64,000 bases of DNA from Paragorgia papillata (GCA_035771165.1 JAWNZC010000234.1:2765001-2829000), one strand, 5' to 3'. Numbered from the stretch's first letter, positions 1-11,473 are shown. The notes: generated from the sequence alone by a model not told the origin. Made by a program: numbers and translations.

Positions 1-457
1 ACGAGGGCATGTTTTTCCAAATTGCACAAAAAGTTAAACCATGCTATTACTTTTTTAATATATACATGAAAAAATGTTAAAGTCAAGTGTACTTACATTA
101 CAGCGGCTGGCCTTTCGGCAGTGTCCACTGCACTCGTTGTATATTTGCTTGTTTAAAAACGCTTCGCTTCTTCTACCACTATACTATAAAAGCACTAATT
201 TTAAAAGCACTAAGAGTCTTCTAGTTTCCTTGCACGTACTTTACTCCACAATAATAAAAAATAATTAGCTTAAAATTTTAAAGAATTGTTCTCCTCTATT
301 TCAACTCTTGGCCGCCATATTTGTTTATTTTGTGCAGGAGCCTGGACACGAGGTTGAAAAATGCCATCTGTGAAAATCTGCTGTAGAACATGAATGGCTC
401 TTTTCAGTTTTTGATTGATTTATTGGCTTCAAAAATTTGCAATGTATTTCCGTTTTT
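1..457 (+). repeat. Left arm of a long inverted repeat, cut by the window edge
   Basis: This stretch is the imperfect reverse complement of 17,968-18,405. Both arms share the outer AGGGCATGTTTTTCCAA motif, the middle segment around the GGCCGCCATATTTG motif and the inner AAAAATTTGCA segment. The two arms enclose ~17.5 kb that includes the last two exons of the host gene, so they are probably independent insertions of one repeat family in opposite orientation, not the ends of one transposon. Open frames here are short and mirror each other in the two arms. No coding function is seen. Confidence 0.7.
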
Positions 458-1590
458 CTGCACTGTATCTCCTTAAAATTGCACTCAAAATTGAGAAATT
501 TTTCATGCATATTATTAGACATGCAAACGACTCTCAGGAGGGTTGGCCCTTTTAGAAGGGCTGAAAAGTAATGGTACGCATGACCATAAAAGGCTAGCCC
601 TCTTCAAAGGGCTGGAAAATTTTCATCTAAATGGGAGGTAAAATCCAGTCTTCTTAGAAGGAAAAGTCAAGATTTCAGAACTTTTAAATATCTTCTAAGT
701 AACATTTATTTAATTTTATTGACTTACTTTTGTAATGTAACATTCGCAGTTAGTACTGCTTTAGTCTAGAAACTTTATACTTAATATCTAACTTTGTTTG
801 ATTAATATTATCTCATATAATTTCTTACATTAATTCATTCAATATTTAAATTGAATTTAATCTAAGCACATAAAATAATACAACGCGTAAAGAATATTAA
901 TTTAATTATTTGAAGGGAATTTAACTCTTTTTGATAAGATTCTTCTCTTCCAGTCGGCGACAAGCACTACGGCAGTCAGAGATTAAAGTAAATCTATCTA
1001 TTAATGTTTAAAAAATCTTACGAATTCACAAGAGAGTCAACCATTGAATAGCATTTGGTTAGCTCTCTTCGGTCAGCAATCCTGATTCATTATGTAACTT
1101 AATTAATTTTAGAATAAACGTAAAAAAGCACGTAACTACGCCATTTTGTCCTGACGTGATTCTGTTTGTTAAGTTGTTTTTTTACACTGATCTCTGATAG
1201 GACATGGGCGTGACCACTACCTTAAGATGGTCGCCACTAAAGTTCATGAGCTTTCGTAGATTGAAAACAGACAAAAAGAGTTATTTTAAGAAAATTTAAA
1301 CGAATATAAGGGCACAAGAAGTACTCAATAAGGTTTAAGACGCTAATTTCTTGCATTTGTTTCTATTACTGAGCTGGTAAAACGTTTAAATTTCGTTCGG
1401 TTTTTCTTCAGTGCCGAAAACGAAGAAACTTCACGATAGTATAAACTGAAAAACAGACTATAAAGTCTTAAATTGTAACTTTTATAGTAATCTTAATGCC
1501 TTATCAATATCTCGTGTTGTGTACGTAGTTGCCATCTTTTGACTGTATTAATTTGTTGTTGAAGAGTAAGAACTATAAAACCGGCATTTG
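458..1590. other. A+T-rich stretch without recognised gene
   Basis: No open frame of note, no known domain and no clear target-site duplication was seen. It contains a small complementary pair of GAGGG(T/C)T-type motifs near 535-620. Nothing else can be supported. Confidence 0.5.
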
Positions 1591-2640
1591 TTGTTTGTTT
1601 TACTGCTTTTCCAACCCCCCGGCACTGAATTACTTAATATTACCCCCCGGTTAATCTGACCGTGCTGATGGCAAGATTGTTTATGCCAGTCAACTTTGGG
1701 ATTGGGAACAAGTTATAAGGCCGCAATGCGTCATATGTTTCACTACGTAAGATGGCGGCGACAACACCGCTGCCAAACGTTTTGCGCATGCGCGACGTCC
1801 GATCTCGCACCTCAAAAAAAGAGCGCGAAAACACTGAAATATTTGGACTGGTCCGAGAGTCCGATACAAAAGTTAAAATTATAAGCATACTACCAAAAAG
1901 ATAAGGTAGGTAATTTATGCATGGCTTCTTTGTCAATATTGTAACATATTCTGAAATTACCCCTTTGTAATTTTATTTACCCTTTTTTTAAAACACAAAT
2001 GAATAGGCGAGTCTTACTTAGTCTTCGCTGTCTGGTCGTTGTCGCCACGGCTAGTTCCCACTCTCTTGCAATGTTTACGCTAGCGAATTCACGCATGCGC
2101 AAACGTTTGGCAGCGGTGTTGGCGGCGACTGGCACGAAATGTTTGACTGCTACAATCATGGCCAAAAGTGGTGGGCCACTGACGATACTTTTTGGTATGA
2201 ATTTGAACACCCCCCCCCCCCCCCTTCCCCCCTGCAATGTTGTGATTTGTGTAATTTCGCACATGTTTCATATGGCAACATGTCACACATTCAACATGGT
2301 AATGTGAAGAACATGAAACATGATGAAATAATAGCTAGTGCAACGCCTAAATATTTGGCTCTCGGCTGCGCAACTTACTATCAAGTCATATTTATAGTTG
2401 TAGCAAATTTTATGTGAAAGTGAATGTAGCAATAACATTTTTCACCACATTGTACTATATTAGGTTTTCCTGTCTTAAACACTCAACATTGCACGGGGGA
2501 GGGTGGGGCTATAAGATAGTAAAACTAAAGTTACAATAATGAAATAACGAGTTAACAAAACAAATATAAACACAGCGCTATTTACCGACTGTGTCCCGTA
2601 AACTTTTGGCCATGATTGTAGCCATAGGGAATGCCCTATC
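1591..2640 (-). repeat. Dispersed repeat with internal inverted repeat and a poly-C tract
   Basis: About 2,140-2,630 is the reverse complement of 26,653-27,150, and part of it recurs at 28,106-28,376. Internally, the segment at ~1,750-1,795 (AACACCGCTGCCAAACG and a GCGCATGCG core) returns inverted at ~2,094-2,132, giving a foldback of ~300 bp span. GCGCATGCGC-like cores resemble NRF-1 sites, but no promoter function is shown. A poly-C tract lies at ~2,210-2,224. The overlapping short open frames on both strands are byproducts. Confidence 0.65.
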
Positions 2641-2871
2641 CAGCTTTATTGGGATCAGTGGTTTTTGTTTATATGACGTGAGCCAACACGATGTTGGTGT
2701 TACCAGCACAAATTTGCCTCTTCTATTATAATCAGCTTAATTTATTAAACACAGTTCTGTGAAGACACTTCAGTTTGAGCGTTACAAGACGTTACGTATA
2801 TACAACAGGACGCGCTTTGAGCAAAAACAGAAGAAAACAAGAGAGCACTGAGACTATACATATCGATTAGT

Positions 2872-3298
2872 GGTGTGCGTCGGACCTGATTGACCCCTTA
2901 TAATCCGAGGGTTTGCCAAAACTGTCAATCCGAATCCAATCCGATCCGAAGCCAAAAAATCGTAGTCCGATTCGATAACAGCTGTTCAAATCCGATCAGA
3001 TCCGATCCGAAAAAATTAAAACACCGGATGTATGTTGCAATAGTTGCGCAAACTTTCCGAAAAGAAAACCAATGAACAAATAAATTTAAGAAAACTACTA
3101 TACAATAATAATCTTCTGCAATAGTAACGTTCATATGTTGTGCAATGTGCATACAACTAGTGAATTTGTTAATTTTGGGACAAAAACAATGACAAAAGTG
3201 AATCTGATGCGGGTAAAAAGTCCAAATACGATTCGATCCGAGAAGAAAAGAACAAAATCCGATCCGAATCGAACGATAAAAGTTTAGTCTGCACACCA
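2872..3298. repeat. Cluster of degenerate TCCGATCCGAA repeats with TGGTGTGC ends
   Basis: Short tandem-like TCCGAT/TCCGAA units occur at ~2,928-3,015 and again inverted at ~3,225-3,275. The block starts with TGGTGTGC and ends with GCACACCA, an 8-bp inverted terminal match. This suggests a non-autonomous element ending in subterminal repeats. Flanks share a CGAT tract, but no clean duplication could be defined. Confidence 0.45.
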
Positions 3299-3479
3299 TT
3301 ATCGATCGTCTTCACTCACGTGATCGGTGGCCCCGTTAGGGTGGTGAAACAATACGAAATATTTGAATAAGAATAGACTTAAATTCCCATAGGATAAAGA
3401 TTGTGCACCAATATGGCCGCCATTTCATTGTTTCTGTGCGCCAATATGGCCGCCGTGACGTCAGATGAAAACCAACAAT
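3299..3479 (+). repeat. Dispersed repeat starting CACTCACGTGATCGGTGGCC
   Basis: The first ~80 bp (CACGTGATCGGTGGCCCC and the AATAAGAATAGA tail) recur at ~5,570-5,645. Both continue into sequence rich in ATGGCCGCC/ATGGCGGC motifs. It is a fragment of a dispersed repeat; the family is not identified. Confidence 0.55.
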
Positions 3480-4410
3480 ACCTCAGTCAGCGGGTTTTTG
3501 GAGATGTTTAAAAAGAAAACGGGCCATCTCGCTAACCAGGCTAGCTCACGAGAACCGACACATGCATGTATGAATAAAATGCTTGATTGTACTCGTACTA
3601 AAATTATGCAAAAACGTTTGCATAAAATAAGGATGAGCACAATCAAGCATTTCTTCATTTTCTTCTGCACGGAGAATCTTGCGGTCAGATTTTTATTAAT
3701 TTCTCATCCAAATTTCGACTAAATTCAACCAAAATTTAATGGAATGGTTGTTGTTCTGTGGCCAACCCTTCTGCAAACATTCATGAAAATCGGTGCAATA
3801 CTTTTTGAGACATCCTGGCGACAGACAGACAGACAAACAAACAAACAGATAGACAGACAGAAAGGGGTAAAAACATAACCTCCTGGCGGAGGCAACAAGA
3901 GGGCACTCAAGAGACTGCATATACCTCAGCCAGCGGGTTTTTGGAGATGCTTAAAAAGAAAACGAGCCATCTCGCTAATCAGGCTAGTTCACGAGACTTA
4001 CACATGTATGAATGAATAACAAATCGAAGTAATAGGTTGGATAAACTGGCGAAACATCAGGAACGTAGAAGTCTAACGTCTCGAGCGAAGGCACTTTGTC
4101 AGAGAGAAGGGCCTTCGCTCGAAACGTCAGACTTCTACGTTCCATCGCTTTCAGTCGTGTATCCAACCTATCATTTCGATTTGTGTTTCAACACTGCCTA
4201 CGCAGCATACTACATTGATTTCTACCAAAATTTTGCAAAATCTTTTTCATAACATAAGGATCAGTCAATCAAGCATTTTTATTAATTTCTCATCCAAATT
4301 TCAACCAAAACTGAATGGGTTGGTCCTGGTCTACGATCAATCCTTCAACAAACTTTCATAAAAATCAGTGCAGTATTTTGTGAGATATCCTGGTGACAGA
4401 CAGACTATAA
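3480..4410 (+). repeat. Two tandem-oriented copies of a retroelement 3'-tail-like repeat
   Basis: Copy A (~3,481-3,860) and copy B (~3,923-4,410) both start with a CAG(T/C)CAGCGGGTTTTTGG segment and both end in ATCCTGG(C/T)GACAGACAGAC followed by CAGA-rich simple repeat. Such 'ATATCCTGGCGACAGACAGAC' tails are common at the 3' ends of dispersed elements in marine invertebrates; I know the pattern but cannot name the family. Copy B is split by a foldback at ~4,024-4,190. Confidence 0.5.
4024..4190. repeat. Foldback with CGAGCGAAGG core (Penelope-like terminus?)
   Basis: GGTTGGATA near 4,034 pairs with TATCCAACC near 4,160. The core carries AACGTAGAAGTCTAACGT and its complement, with GCCTTCGCTCGAAACGT between. 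A sister hairpin lies at 5,225-5,372, and both are followed by the same (A)CACTGCCTACGCAGCA tail. The 'GAAACGTC...GAAGGCCCTTCG' style is typical of Penelope-like element ends; that link is inference. Confidence 0.5.
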
Positions 4411-4464
4411 CAGACAAACAGAGAGACAGAGGATACAGCCGAACCCCTTTTAAGGGAGGACACG

Positions 4465-4626
4465 AAATAAAAACACTTAATTTTCACATGCCTCGGTTTC
4501 CTTTGTTCTTTTCGGGGAATATATTCAATAGCCCCGGCAAAACAATAGATTAATATTCCCCTCAATATTTCTTTTCTATTGTGACTCCTGTCAAAATTGT
4601 CCATGTGAAAATTAAGTACGTTATTT
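4465..4626. repeat. ~160-bp foldback (MITE-like)
   Basis: CTTAATTTTCACATG at 4,478-4,492 is matched by CATGTGAAAATTAAG at ~4,602-4,616, flanked by AATAA/TTATT extensions. The loop is ~110 bp. The family is unidentified and no duplication could be assigned. Confidence 0.5.
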
Positions 4627-4934
4627 TGGGGCGCTTCGCCCTCGGTGAATAAATCACATATCCCCTCGTGGCCTCAAAATAACCTATACATAATACAACT
4701 ATTATATATCATTAGAAAATTCTTTCAAATTTATCAATGAAAGGACACATTGGTGACTAGGTTAGGAGAAATACAACAAATTCAATTAATCATACAAGTT
4801 TTATAAAACTTATCTCTTGACACAATATTAGCGAGGTTAAGTTCGACTTCCGATGCGAGTACCAATACTGAATACGGTTCTGATCATGCGCAGTAGATCA
4901 TTTAACGACGGCGTATGGGATTTCGGCAGTCAAC

Positions 4935-5179
4935 ACTTCCGAAGTAGACCGAATTTCGGAAGTCAGTTTGATGCAGACCGAATCACCGAATATGGGATCT
5001 GGTCGCTCTAATTTTCTTAGCTTTAGGGCGAGAAGCTCTTCCTCGTCCATGTCATCGTCATATGCTTGCAGAAGTAGGACGTCTTCGAGGATTATAGCAC
5101 TCGCCATGTTATCGGATTTCGAATATGACAACGAATCGGAAGCGGAAGTCTGGCTTAACCTCCTCATCGAAGAACACAT
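4935..5179 (-). other. Short acidic coding-like segment, unidentified
   Basis: On the minus strand an open frame runs from 5,179 to 4,898. An internal ATG at ~5,107 gives a leucine- and acid-rich peptide with the run DDDMDEEELLAL. Protein-like composition and a purine-rich context suggest the 5' part of a former transposon gene; acidic N-termini of this kind occur in Harbinger-type proteins. There is no domain, no clear splice donor and no partner gene, so this is weak. It could be chance. Confidence 0.25.
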
Positions 5180-5224
5180 AGCAGAAACTATTTTAACAGA
5201 ATCCCAGACAATTAATTGAAATTC

Positions 5225-5372
5225 TCGAAATATAGTAACTTAGGTTAGATATACTGCCGAAACAGAGAACGTAGGAATCTAACGTTTCGAGCGAAGGCCC
5301 TTCGTCAGTATATCTAACCTAAGTTACTATATTTCGATTGTTGTTTCTACACTGCCTACGCAGCACGCTACT
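5225..5372. repeat. Second foldback with CGAGCGAAGG core
   Basis: TAGTAACTTAGGTTAGATATA at ~5,235 pairs with TATATCTAACCTAAGTTACTA at ~5,308. The loop contains AACGTTTCGAGCGAAGG. It is followed by the CACTGCCTACGCAGCA tail shared with 4,024-4,190. It is probably a terminal remnant of a Penelope-like or similar retroelement. Confidence 0.5.
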
Positions 5373-5574
5373 TTTATTTCACTAATTGAAATTCTAATGG
5401 CTGTCTGTTTTATGAGCCAAAAATTGATGTCCTGACAATCGATTTTATGATTTGACTAGGCCATTTTCTCAAAATATGTCTAACTTAGTATATTTAGGGA
5501 ATAGCAACAAATTCATCATTAAACTGTTAAGCATTATGTGTACTACACATGCTGAAAATTTCAATGGATCGTTT

Positions 5575-6400
5575 TCACTCACGTGATCGGTGGCCCCGTT
5601 GGGTGGCGAAACAATACAAAATATTTGAATAAGAATAGAGTTAAATCACTGACCTATATATAACTGGACGCGGGTGCTGCCCAAAAATGCGACCATTTTC
5701 AGCTTCAAAATGGCGGCATTTATAGTCCTTCTGCTAATGGTAGCGACCACTGACGTGTATTTATCGCAACTTCGTTAATATTGTTTTCGATATTTATCAA
5801 TCTCGTTCCCAGAGCCCACGTTCCCCACCCGGGAAACGAGAGACTCTGGGATAATCCGTTTCACATCGATATTTCATTGGCTGCTGAACATGATTACTCT
5901 TCCTCCGGATAACAAGAATCCTATGATGGCGTGAAAGGATTATCCCAGAGCCTCTCATTTCCCGCCCGCTGGGTAAGGGGAACGTGGGCTCTGGGAACGA
6001 GATTGGATATTTATGTAAATGAAAGGTGATTTTTGTCACTTTACACGCATGGTTGGTCACTGTTAATTGTGGAACCAAGACTGAAAAGGCGTACTGAATT
6101 ATTTTTCTGACCAAATAGGAATACCAGTAGAACATGATTTCGTTTCGAACAAGTATCAGTTTACGTTTGTTGCTGAGCGGCCTGGAACATTTTCATGATA
6201 AGAGACTTATTGTAGCTCTGAACTACAACATAATTACTAGACAATTATTGCTGTAGGCTTGTAGCTCTGAATAAGACGTCCCGGATATATGGCACGAATA
6301 ATCAAGCAATAAAATAAACAATATATGGAAGTTGTACAAACATTTTGTTTTATGAAGTCGCCAGCTCCATAAAGAAGGGCAATTTTCCAAAGCTACAGCA
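5575..6400 (-). repeat. Dispersed repeat, inverted copy of ~25,880-26,650
   Basis: Landmarks in order are the ATATATAACTGGAC motif, ATGGCGGCATTTAT, the GTGGAACCA/AATAGGAATA segment, GAGACTTATTGTAG and CATTTTGTTTTATGAAGTCG. All recur in reverse complement at ~26,600 down to ~25,925. The left copy has an extra 208-bp element at 5,798-6,005 that is absent from the other copy. The autonomous parent is not recognised. Confidence 0.7.
5798..6005. mobile_element. 208-bp palindromic MITE with 9-bp target duplication (Mutator-like)
   Basis: It starts CAATCTCGTTCCCAGAGCCC and ends with the exact complement. It is flanked by direct repeats GATATTTAT at 5,789-5,797 and 6,006-6,014. A 9-bp duplication plus long inverted ends points to Mutator/MULE-type transposition. 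The paralogous repeat at ~26,436-26,450 keeps ATTTATGTAAAT uninterrupted, i.e. the empty site. A solo half-copy lies at 49,628-49,697 and a relative at 17,893-17,962. Confidence 0.85.
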
Positions 6401-6455
6401 CAAAAAAACAAAACTAAATTAATATAGTAATCCTGCTCCCTCCTATGCCAAACAA

Positions 6456-7440
6456 GTGAAAGTTTTGGAGCTCAATAAATTAAAAGATGGTTTGAACAAG
6501 GCTGGTAAATGCAAATATTTTGAAGGATTGCTCGAGTCAAATAACTGTCAACCCTGGGATTACAAATTTTTCTGGACGGTTTGCCATCAAAAAAGCAATT
6601 CACTGAGGCAGACTTTTACAAGCCAGTCAGCTATTCAATGTTGAGATTAGGGAAACGATTTTACAGGACATTAAACATTGTAACTTCACAGACAGCACAA
6701 AGTATGTACCAAGTCCAGCATTTGTACCATTTGTCAAAGAAAAATTATATGTGACAAAAGAAGAACTAAATAACATTGAAATGAACACCAGAGGCCATGC
6801 AGGCAGAGAGCAGTCTTTGGTTTGAGGAGAGAAGAAAACGTTTGACTGCCTCAAATTTCGGAGAAAACATTTCCTAAATCAATACTTAGCAAGCAGTTCA
6901 AAAAAGGTTCATCAGCTAATAACAGTCCTGCACCATGTGTATGGGGGAAAAACAATGAACAAACTGCTATCTCAAAATATTTAGAAAAAGTAAACCGGGA
7001 AGGAAAATCCATTAATGCATGTACGCACGAGTGTGGATTTATTATAAATCCAGAAACACCGTGGCTTGGTGCAAGCCCAGACTGTTTTATTTTTATTTGA
7101 CCCTTGTGAATGTAAGCCCTATGGGGTGGGAGAAGTAAAATGTCCATTTTCTAAAATGGACATGTCTATATTGAAGAGGCATGTAATGACTGGTCATTTT
7201 TTTAAACTGTTCGTGAAGATAAATGTAGAAGGCCAACATTAAAGAAGATCCACAGTTATTACTATCAGCTACAAGGACTTATGAGCACATGCAAGGTAGA
7301 ATGGACAGATTTTATTGTTTACACCAAGAAGGGAGTATTTTGTCAAAGGGTGTACTTTGATAGAGAACTGTGGCTGAAAACAATGCTACCAAAGTTGACT
7401 TTTTATTTCACATACATTTATCCTGAGTTATTAAAATATT
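6456..7440 (+). pseudogene. YqaJ-like nuclease of ISL2EU copy 1, broken
   Basis: Reading through frames gives, in order: a stretch like the linker of the copy-2 protein (KLKDGLNKAGKCKYFEGLL), RRKRLTASNFG at ~6,833, INPETPWLGASPD near 7,044-7,083, a VGEVKCPFSKMDMS core at ~7,125-7,165 and EWTDFIVYTKKGVF near 7,300-7,340. PWLGASPDG and E-x-K(C)P are the nuclease motifs of YqaJ/lambda-exonuclease-type recombinases. Several frameshifts and stops separate the pieces. The first third, with the SWIM finger, is absent. Family assignment is sound; function is lost. Confidence 0.75.
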
Positions 7441-7574
7441 GATCTTCTGTAGTTAATAAATATATTGTATGTACAATGTTACTGCATTTCTATTCATCTA
7501 TTAAAGGAGGGGAAAAACAAAGTTAGATAGGAACAAATAATCCAGATTTTGTTCAGTTCTGATGACATATTTAG

Positions 7575-8340
7575 TGAAAAAACATTTTTTTATTATGCTA
7601 ACATGATTGCCCTTTCAACATGCACTCTTACATGCAGCTGCAATTTTGCTTGTTTCATTTTCATCACTAAGTGAAAGTTGACTGGCCCCATTCAGGAAGG
7701 GTGGTATATTCAGCCCAACTCGATCAGGCATATCATCTTCGATGTCAAACCCTCTGTCAGCCATGACATCATCTCCTGGTTCCAGCAAGGCCAGGATACC
7801 ACAATCTTTTGTAACTTGGTTATCGCTTGACCGCCCCACGTATAACTCTGATACAAATGTTGGGTAACCTGCTGGAGATATTCCAATCAGCCCCTTTGCA
7901 GTGTTGTGGTGTCTGAATGTTGAAAATGTTGCTGACTGACTCCTGAATGATGTTGGCATTTCAATATATATTTCAGTGCAATCGATAATGACACGGGTCT
8001 TGGGGTAGTGTTCTTTGAAACAATTAAGATGGCATGATTTGCTGTATGTATTCACGTGATGGCCAAATGGGAAGAGCTCTTAACCTGTGATATAAAAAAT
8101 TTAACCAAGTAGTCCATATATACGCGAAACGTGAGACTGAAAGACCAAATCTATTGCCAATGTCAACTTCTAACAGCCCACATCTCAAACGAACCAAGGA
8201 CCATAAACAGTTCCTGTTCTGGCGATAGTGATCTTGTTCACCCATGCTTGCTTTGTGCTTCTGAAGAAAGTTCAGTATTATTTCAACCAACATACATCAA
8301 AGAATTACAAGCAGGTTGCAAATAATCGGAAAAAAGCCTT
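7575..8340 (-). pseudogene. ISL2EU/PHIS DDE transposase, copy 1, frameshifted
   Basis: The minus-strand frame at 8,293-8,024 has a helix-turn-helix like region (DIGNRFGLSVSRFAYIW, then LPIWPSREY). The next frame (8,055-7,615) carries IIDCTE, the first catalytic Asp, the [16 protein letters not shown] segment, and VMADRGF with the second Asp. After a +1 shift near 7,625 the HVERAI motif with the catalytic Glu is readable. The C-terminal ~60 residues present in copy 2 are missing. At least two frameshifts inactivate it. Confidence 0.8.
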
Positions 8341-8506
8341 GAAAGTAGCATAATTCTGAAGACTGGTGTAGAACGTAAAGTTTTGCATCACTTGCTATTA
8401 CATGCATGTTCTAGTCGAAGTACACACTGTTTGTAATTGCTGGATAAATTATTATATTTCTCTTCCAAAACACTGTATTTTGTTGTCAATTCATTGTACA
8501 ATGACT

Positions 8507-8834
8507 CTATACTGATTGTCTCCCAGTAGCAGACGTCTCAGGATCATCTTGTGGAGAAACACTGGTATTTTTTGAATTGGCACAACTTAAATGTTCTGTG
8601 CTGTTTTTTGTACACCGGGACGATGGTATAAAAGCAGTTGGCAAGGCACCATACAACTTCTTTTCACCAGGAAAGTGCAATGAGCAAACTTTGTGGCTAA
8701 TCAAAGGTTGCTTTATTATTCCCAACAAATCCATCCATGTTTCTCTCAAACTTCACTTTACTGGAAATTTATGAAAGGAACAAAATGGTTTTTTTCGCGT
8801 TATTACTATGGCATAATGGTACACAACATGTTGT
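8507..8834 (-). pseudogene. THAP zinc finger of ISL2EU copy 1 transposase, broken
   Basis: CCVPLCHSNNAK at ~8,830-8,795 supplies the first Cys pair. After a frameshift FCSFHKFPVK is read, then an in-frame TGA, then SLRETWMDLLG and VCSLHFPG with the last Cys-His pair. This is the C2CH spacing of THAP domains, which bind terminal DNA in several transposase families. One frameshift and one stop break the domain. Confidence 0.75.
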
Positions 8835-9000
8835 ACCTCCTCTCTTTTTCCACTCTCCTTTCTCCAATTTTTTTTTTAAATAGTGATGAAAAACCACCAA
8901 CAATTTAGTCCAGACTGTAGTATCGTTTGTCAGTTCCAAGGGGACGTTACTGAAATACTTCACCGAAGTTTGAAAAAAAACAAAGCTAAAACCGTACACA

Positions 9001-9498
9001 CAATTGAAAAAACTCAGTTCGTCAAACCGGTTATTTTCGCGCCAAACATCATGGTTTTGGTTTGTGAATCGAAGACTTGATCACAGCGTGCGTATTGAAA
9101 TGTGCTGGTTGAATCATTGTTTTTTTAATCCTGAAGAGTCAAACACAAGCCGATTCCAGTACTGGCCATCGGGAATTGTGAGCAACCGTGTATTTACTGA
9201 TCTCAAGAAAAAAATATGTGATTACCTACCTTTGAAATGTGTAAAATCTCAAACAGTTTGCAGAACCATTGCAGAGCCATTGCAGAGCATGTTGAATATC
9301 TCAAAATCTTTGATAGCAGTAGATTCATAATTCGACACAAAAACAAAGCAAACCACCCAGAATAGATAAAAACCTTTATTAAATCTTCATAAGAAAAAAA
9401 ATCATCTACAAATTTAACTGAAAGCTTCACGTCTCCTATTCGAAGGAAGCGGTCGCTATCTTCCAAATTTTTTTTGTAACTAAGCTACCAGCATACTT
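9001..9498. other. No recognised feature
   Basis: A+T-rich sequence between ISL2EU copy 1 and the next element. It may include degraded 5' sequence of the transposase gene, but no domain or terminal repeat was recognised. Confidence 0.4.
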
Positions 9499-10348
9499 TG
9501 CTTTAAAGTGCCTCTATGGCCTGTGGAATCTTTACATATTTAAACAATTTTGGTTAAAAGAAACTGTTTCCCGAAATTTTTTCTCAAAAATATTAAATCC
9601 CCGCCCAGTAACAGCGCTCCAAAGTTGGCCAAATCAGCCCAAATCGCGCCATTTTGAAAGTTGACCGTTTTTCTTGGGCCTGGGCTCTAATTGATAGAGC
9701 TACGTCACAGTCGGAACGGAAGTCAGACCATAAGACAATCCACCAAAATAAAAAGGACAGATAATCTTCGATCTGCGCGCAGTTTATGGAAATTATTTTG
9801 AAATAGAGACTTGCCATCAAGATGTTTAAACTGTATTCGTGGAGCGACTAATAATTTAAAGGTAAGTACATTCGATTATTTCTGTATTTTCATTAAATAG
9901 TGAGTTAAATTGCAGACTTTTGATGTTATCATTGTTAAAATGGCGCATGTAACAATCATTTCCGAAACATGCAGTCAAAACTAACCCTGTAACTCAAAAA
10001 TAAACATGTTTTGTGCTTTTTGGTCACAATATTTGGAATCCCAAGTGGAATATCTACAAAACTTTCGGTAACTTTATATCAGTTTACTCGCCTATTTGAC
10101 AAAAATGCTCATTGGTCTGACGAGTACGACATCATCGCCATTGTTATTGTCGAAGCTCGCAGCATAGGAAATCCAGAATATATTGTCTTCTGGATTGTCT
10201 ATGCTTGCAGTCAAGACTAACCCTTGCCTCAGAATCTTGTGTGCACAGTTTTCAAAACTGACTCTATTTGTAAACCAGCATATGTTACATATGTAATCTA
10301 CTATAACCTAATGTCTACATGTATGTGCATGTACAGTATATCTATAAA

Positions 10349-10776
10349 CTAATACGATATAAATTTTATTAATTTTATTATTTGCTGCTTTAAGTCTTCT
10401 AATCCTTGACTATCAAACTGTTGAATAACTTTATCAAGAATTCTAAGTGTCCAGGAATGATCTTTGTAAACAGTCACTGACTTTGTTATCATGGGATCCT
10501 TGGCACAGTCTTTCTTTCTTTGTTGCAAGTAAACAACTCTTAAAGATTCTTCATTGCCTTTCACTAATGTCCAACCAAAAGGAAGACCAACGCTATTAAT
10601 GGTGTTAACTAAGTCTTTAAGATTTGTGGTTGGATAACTGTTTATAGGTGCAGCAAGTGGTTGACATCTGTTGTTGTCTCCAGTGCAATTGCTGTTGGTA
10701 TTATTCAAATAGCTTGTTCTGCCCTTAAGTATTTCACCCATTGAAACTGGTACCAAGACAGGGGGACCGTCTCTGT
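10349..10776 (-). CDS. Last exon of the transposon gene, unidentified
   Basis: The minus-strand exon starts after a good acceptor (TTTTTCAG, AG at 10,777-10,778) and stays open for ~142 codons to a stop at 10,349. Recognisable runs are PPVLVPVSMGEILKGR, INSVGLPFGWTLVKG and ITKSVTVYKDHSWTL. The 'LP.GWT.V...' and 'KSV.VY.D.SW' style resembles C-terminal pieces of THAP/P-type transposase-associated proteins, but I do not recognise the family with confidence. It sits between the inverted arms, so it belongs to the element rather than the host. Confidence 0.5.
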
Positions 10777-10994
10777 CTGAAAAAGGATAAACATGTACCA
10801 AAATTGAATTTTTTTTTATTGTCTGGATAGTCATCATCATAAGGTATTATACTATATCTAGTAACATTGCTATAAAGTAATAGTATAACCCAACTAGTGG
10901 ACTATTGTGCACCTCATTGACAGTGACTATCTGCGAATAGAACTTTAGAATATGGAATGCCATACATGTACGTCATGTATGTGTGTGAGTGTGT

Positions 10995-10995
10995 C

Positions 10996-11082
<87 letters not shown>

Positions 11083-11090
11083 TATATATT
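10995..11090. repeat. (AT)n microsatellite
   Basis: Nearly pure TA dinucleotides in several blocks, in the putative intron of the transposon gene. Confidence 0.9.
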
Positions 11091-11359
11091 AAACTGAATG
11101 AAGAGAATGGACAAGCTAGGATATTAACAATATAATGCAAGAAATTAAAGTTTGTATCTCCAATCCTGTCATTTAAAATATGAAGAAAAAGTTAGCAATC
11201 TTTTATGTATGAAGATATTTAACGATGTGTTTTGTCAATATCTATATGATAAAGCTTAAAATATAAATATATAATTTTCTTATTAGAGTATTTATATTAT
11301 TATATTATATATATTTATATTATTAGAGATATATTTATAGAGTATTTAGGCTAATTTAC

Positions 11360-11473
11360 CTGCATATTGGTCTCCTTATTTTCCATAGTGGTACAATAAT
11401 TTGGCTTCCAAATGGCTTCTTTCTTCTTTAGAAAGAATTTTTTTTTCACTGAGTAGCCCCTTTTGTAAGGCAT
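11360..11473 (-). CDS. First exon of the transposon gene, unidentified
   Basis: ATG at 11,473-11,471 opens 38 codons beginning MPYKRGYSVKKKFFLKKK and ending at CAG|GTAAAT (GT at 11,358-11,359). The peptide is strongly basic. The phase (0) does not match the next visible exon (10,776), which needs a donor of phase 1, so a middle exon or an indel must be assumed. Assignment to the element is by position between its arms. Confidence 0.4.

Larger units (their letters stand above)
6430..9000. mobile_element. Decayed ISL2EU-type DNA transposon, copy 1
   Basis: Two convergent gene remnants lie tail to tail: a YqaJ-type nuclease on the plus strand (6,456-7,440) and a THAP-DDE transposase on the minus strand (8,834-7,575). 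This is the arrangement of ISL2EU/PHIS-group elements, which encode a transposase plus a YqaJ nuclease. Compared with the copy at 38,397-44,247, the SWIM-finger half of the nuclease gene is missing and no long terminal inverted repeats were found, so the element is truncated at both sides. Confidence 0.75.
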
